Assembly (NCBI GenBank): GCA_039707655.1
Contig: CM077665.1
Span: forward strand, 141,485,148 to 141,549,147
DNA length: 64,000 nt
Direction: 5' to 3'
Source: Elymus sibiricus
Taxonomy: Eukaryota > Streptophyta > Magnoliopsida > Poales > Poaceae
Under the pieces are notes generated by a model, which worked only from the letters and a program-made list of their open reading frames with translations, was not told where the DNA came from and ran no database searches. The position numbers were made by a program, and so were the translations under genes. Shown here in pieces: positions 63,910-64,000 of the stretch (within the stretch, counting starts at the first letter, position 1; each line of letters opens with the position of its first letter).

Positions 63910-64000
63910 ATGGTAACCTCCTGAAATAAGAATATGTAAAGGGACCGGTTCACTCAAAAATACCAGTTGACCAGCTCCTGAAAATTCTGAAACTCTGTCA

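Larger units (their letters stand above)
62950..64000 (-). repeat. Tat-related LTR, over 1 kb, with internal minisatellites
   Basis: On the minus strand it ends CCACGACA at 62950. The first 200 bp (TGTCGTGGTTTTGTCATGG, GTTTACCCAGGTTCGGCC, AGGTAAAAGCCT on plus) are homologous to the R-U5 part of the Tat LTRs at 24623 and 29223. The U3 side differs: it is expanded by three tandem arrays. It inserted in copia gag; CAAGC (62945-62949) is the likely target copy. It may be a 3' LTR or a solo LTR; the other end is outside the window. Confidence 0.8.

Noticed and set aside
1..64000. Any single-copy host gene
   Set aside because: Every segment with a recognisable domain belongs to a transposable element, and the gaps are LTRs, spacers or leaders of those elements.

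Overview
The window is intergenic DNA from a large, repeat-rich grass genome, most likely wheat, barley or a relative. The main clue is two LTRs that start TGTTGGAAATATGCCC and end CCCCAACA, the signature of the Angela/BARE/WIS copia family of Triticeae. I see no host gene, rRNA, tRNA or CRISPR array. Essentially every base belongs to a transposable element, and most elements sit inside other elements.

Left half (1-26822). The oldest layer is a Mutator-like (MULE) DNA transposon. Its first visible transposase exon is at 25265-26164 (-). A Tat-lineage Ty3/gypsy element (16378-25161, -) inserted into the intron after that exon. A non-autonomous element with 4-kb LTRs and no recognisable protein (LARD-like, 5757-16377, -) inserted into the antisense gene of the Tat element. 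An Angela-type copia element (1-5756, +) inserted into the left LTR of the LARD. The remaining left parts of all four lie outside the window.

Right half (26823-64000). The oldest layer is a LINE (+) with ORF1 at 26832-29099 and ORF2 split over 42569-42931 and 46988-48734. It is cut by three insertions: a complete 13.3-kb Tat element (29223-42512, +, target duplication CTCTG), a 4.05-kb solo LTR (42932-46982, target duplication CTTGT), and a gypsy element (48735-53150, +). The gypsy element is interrupted by another very long LTR (53151-57773, -). That LTR is interrupted, inside its TATA-like box, by a second Angela-type copia element (57774-62949, -). The copia gag is in turn interrupted by a Tat-related LTR carrying three minisatellites (62950-64000, -).

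The most interesting content is the antisense gene of the Tat elements. In the complete copy it can be read as five exons on the strand opposite gag-pol, with GT/AG borders and matching phases, about 906 codons. A fragment with the same reading frame survives in the second Tat copy. Other notable points are a conserved AATAAA between pol and the antisense gene, a motif shared by three otherwise different long LTRs, a duplicated primer-binding region that breaks a gag start, and premature stops that mostly look like C-to-T decay at CAG, TGG and CGA codons. No element in the window has an intact set of genes.
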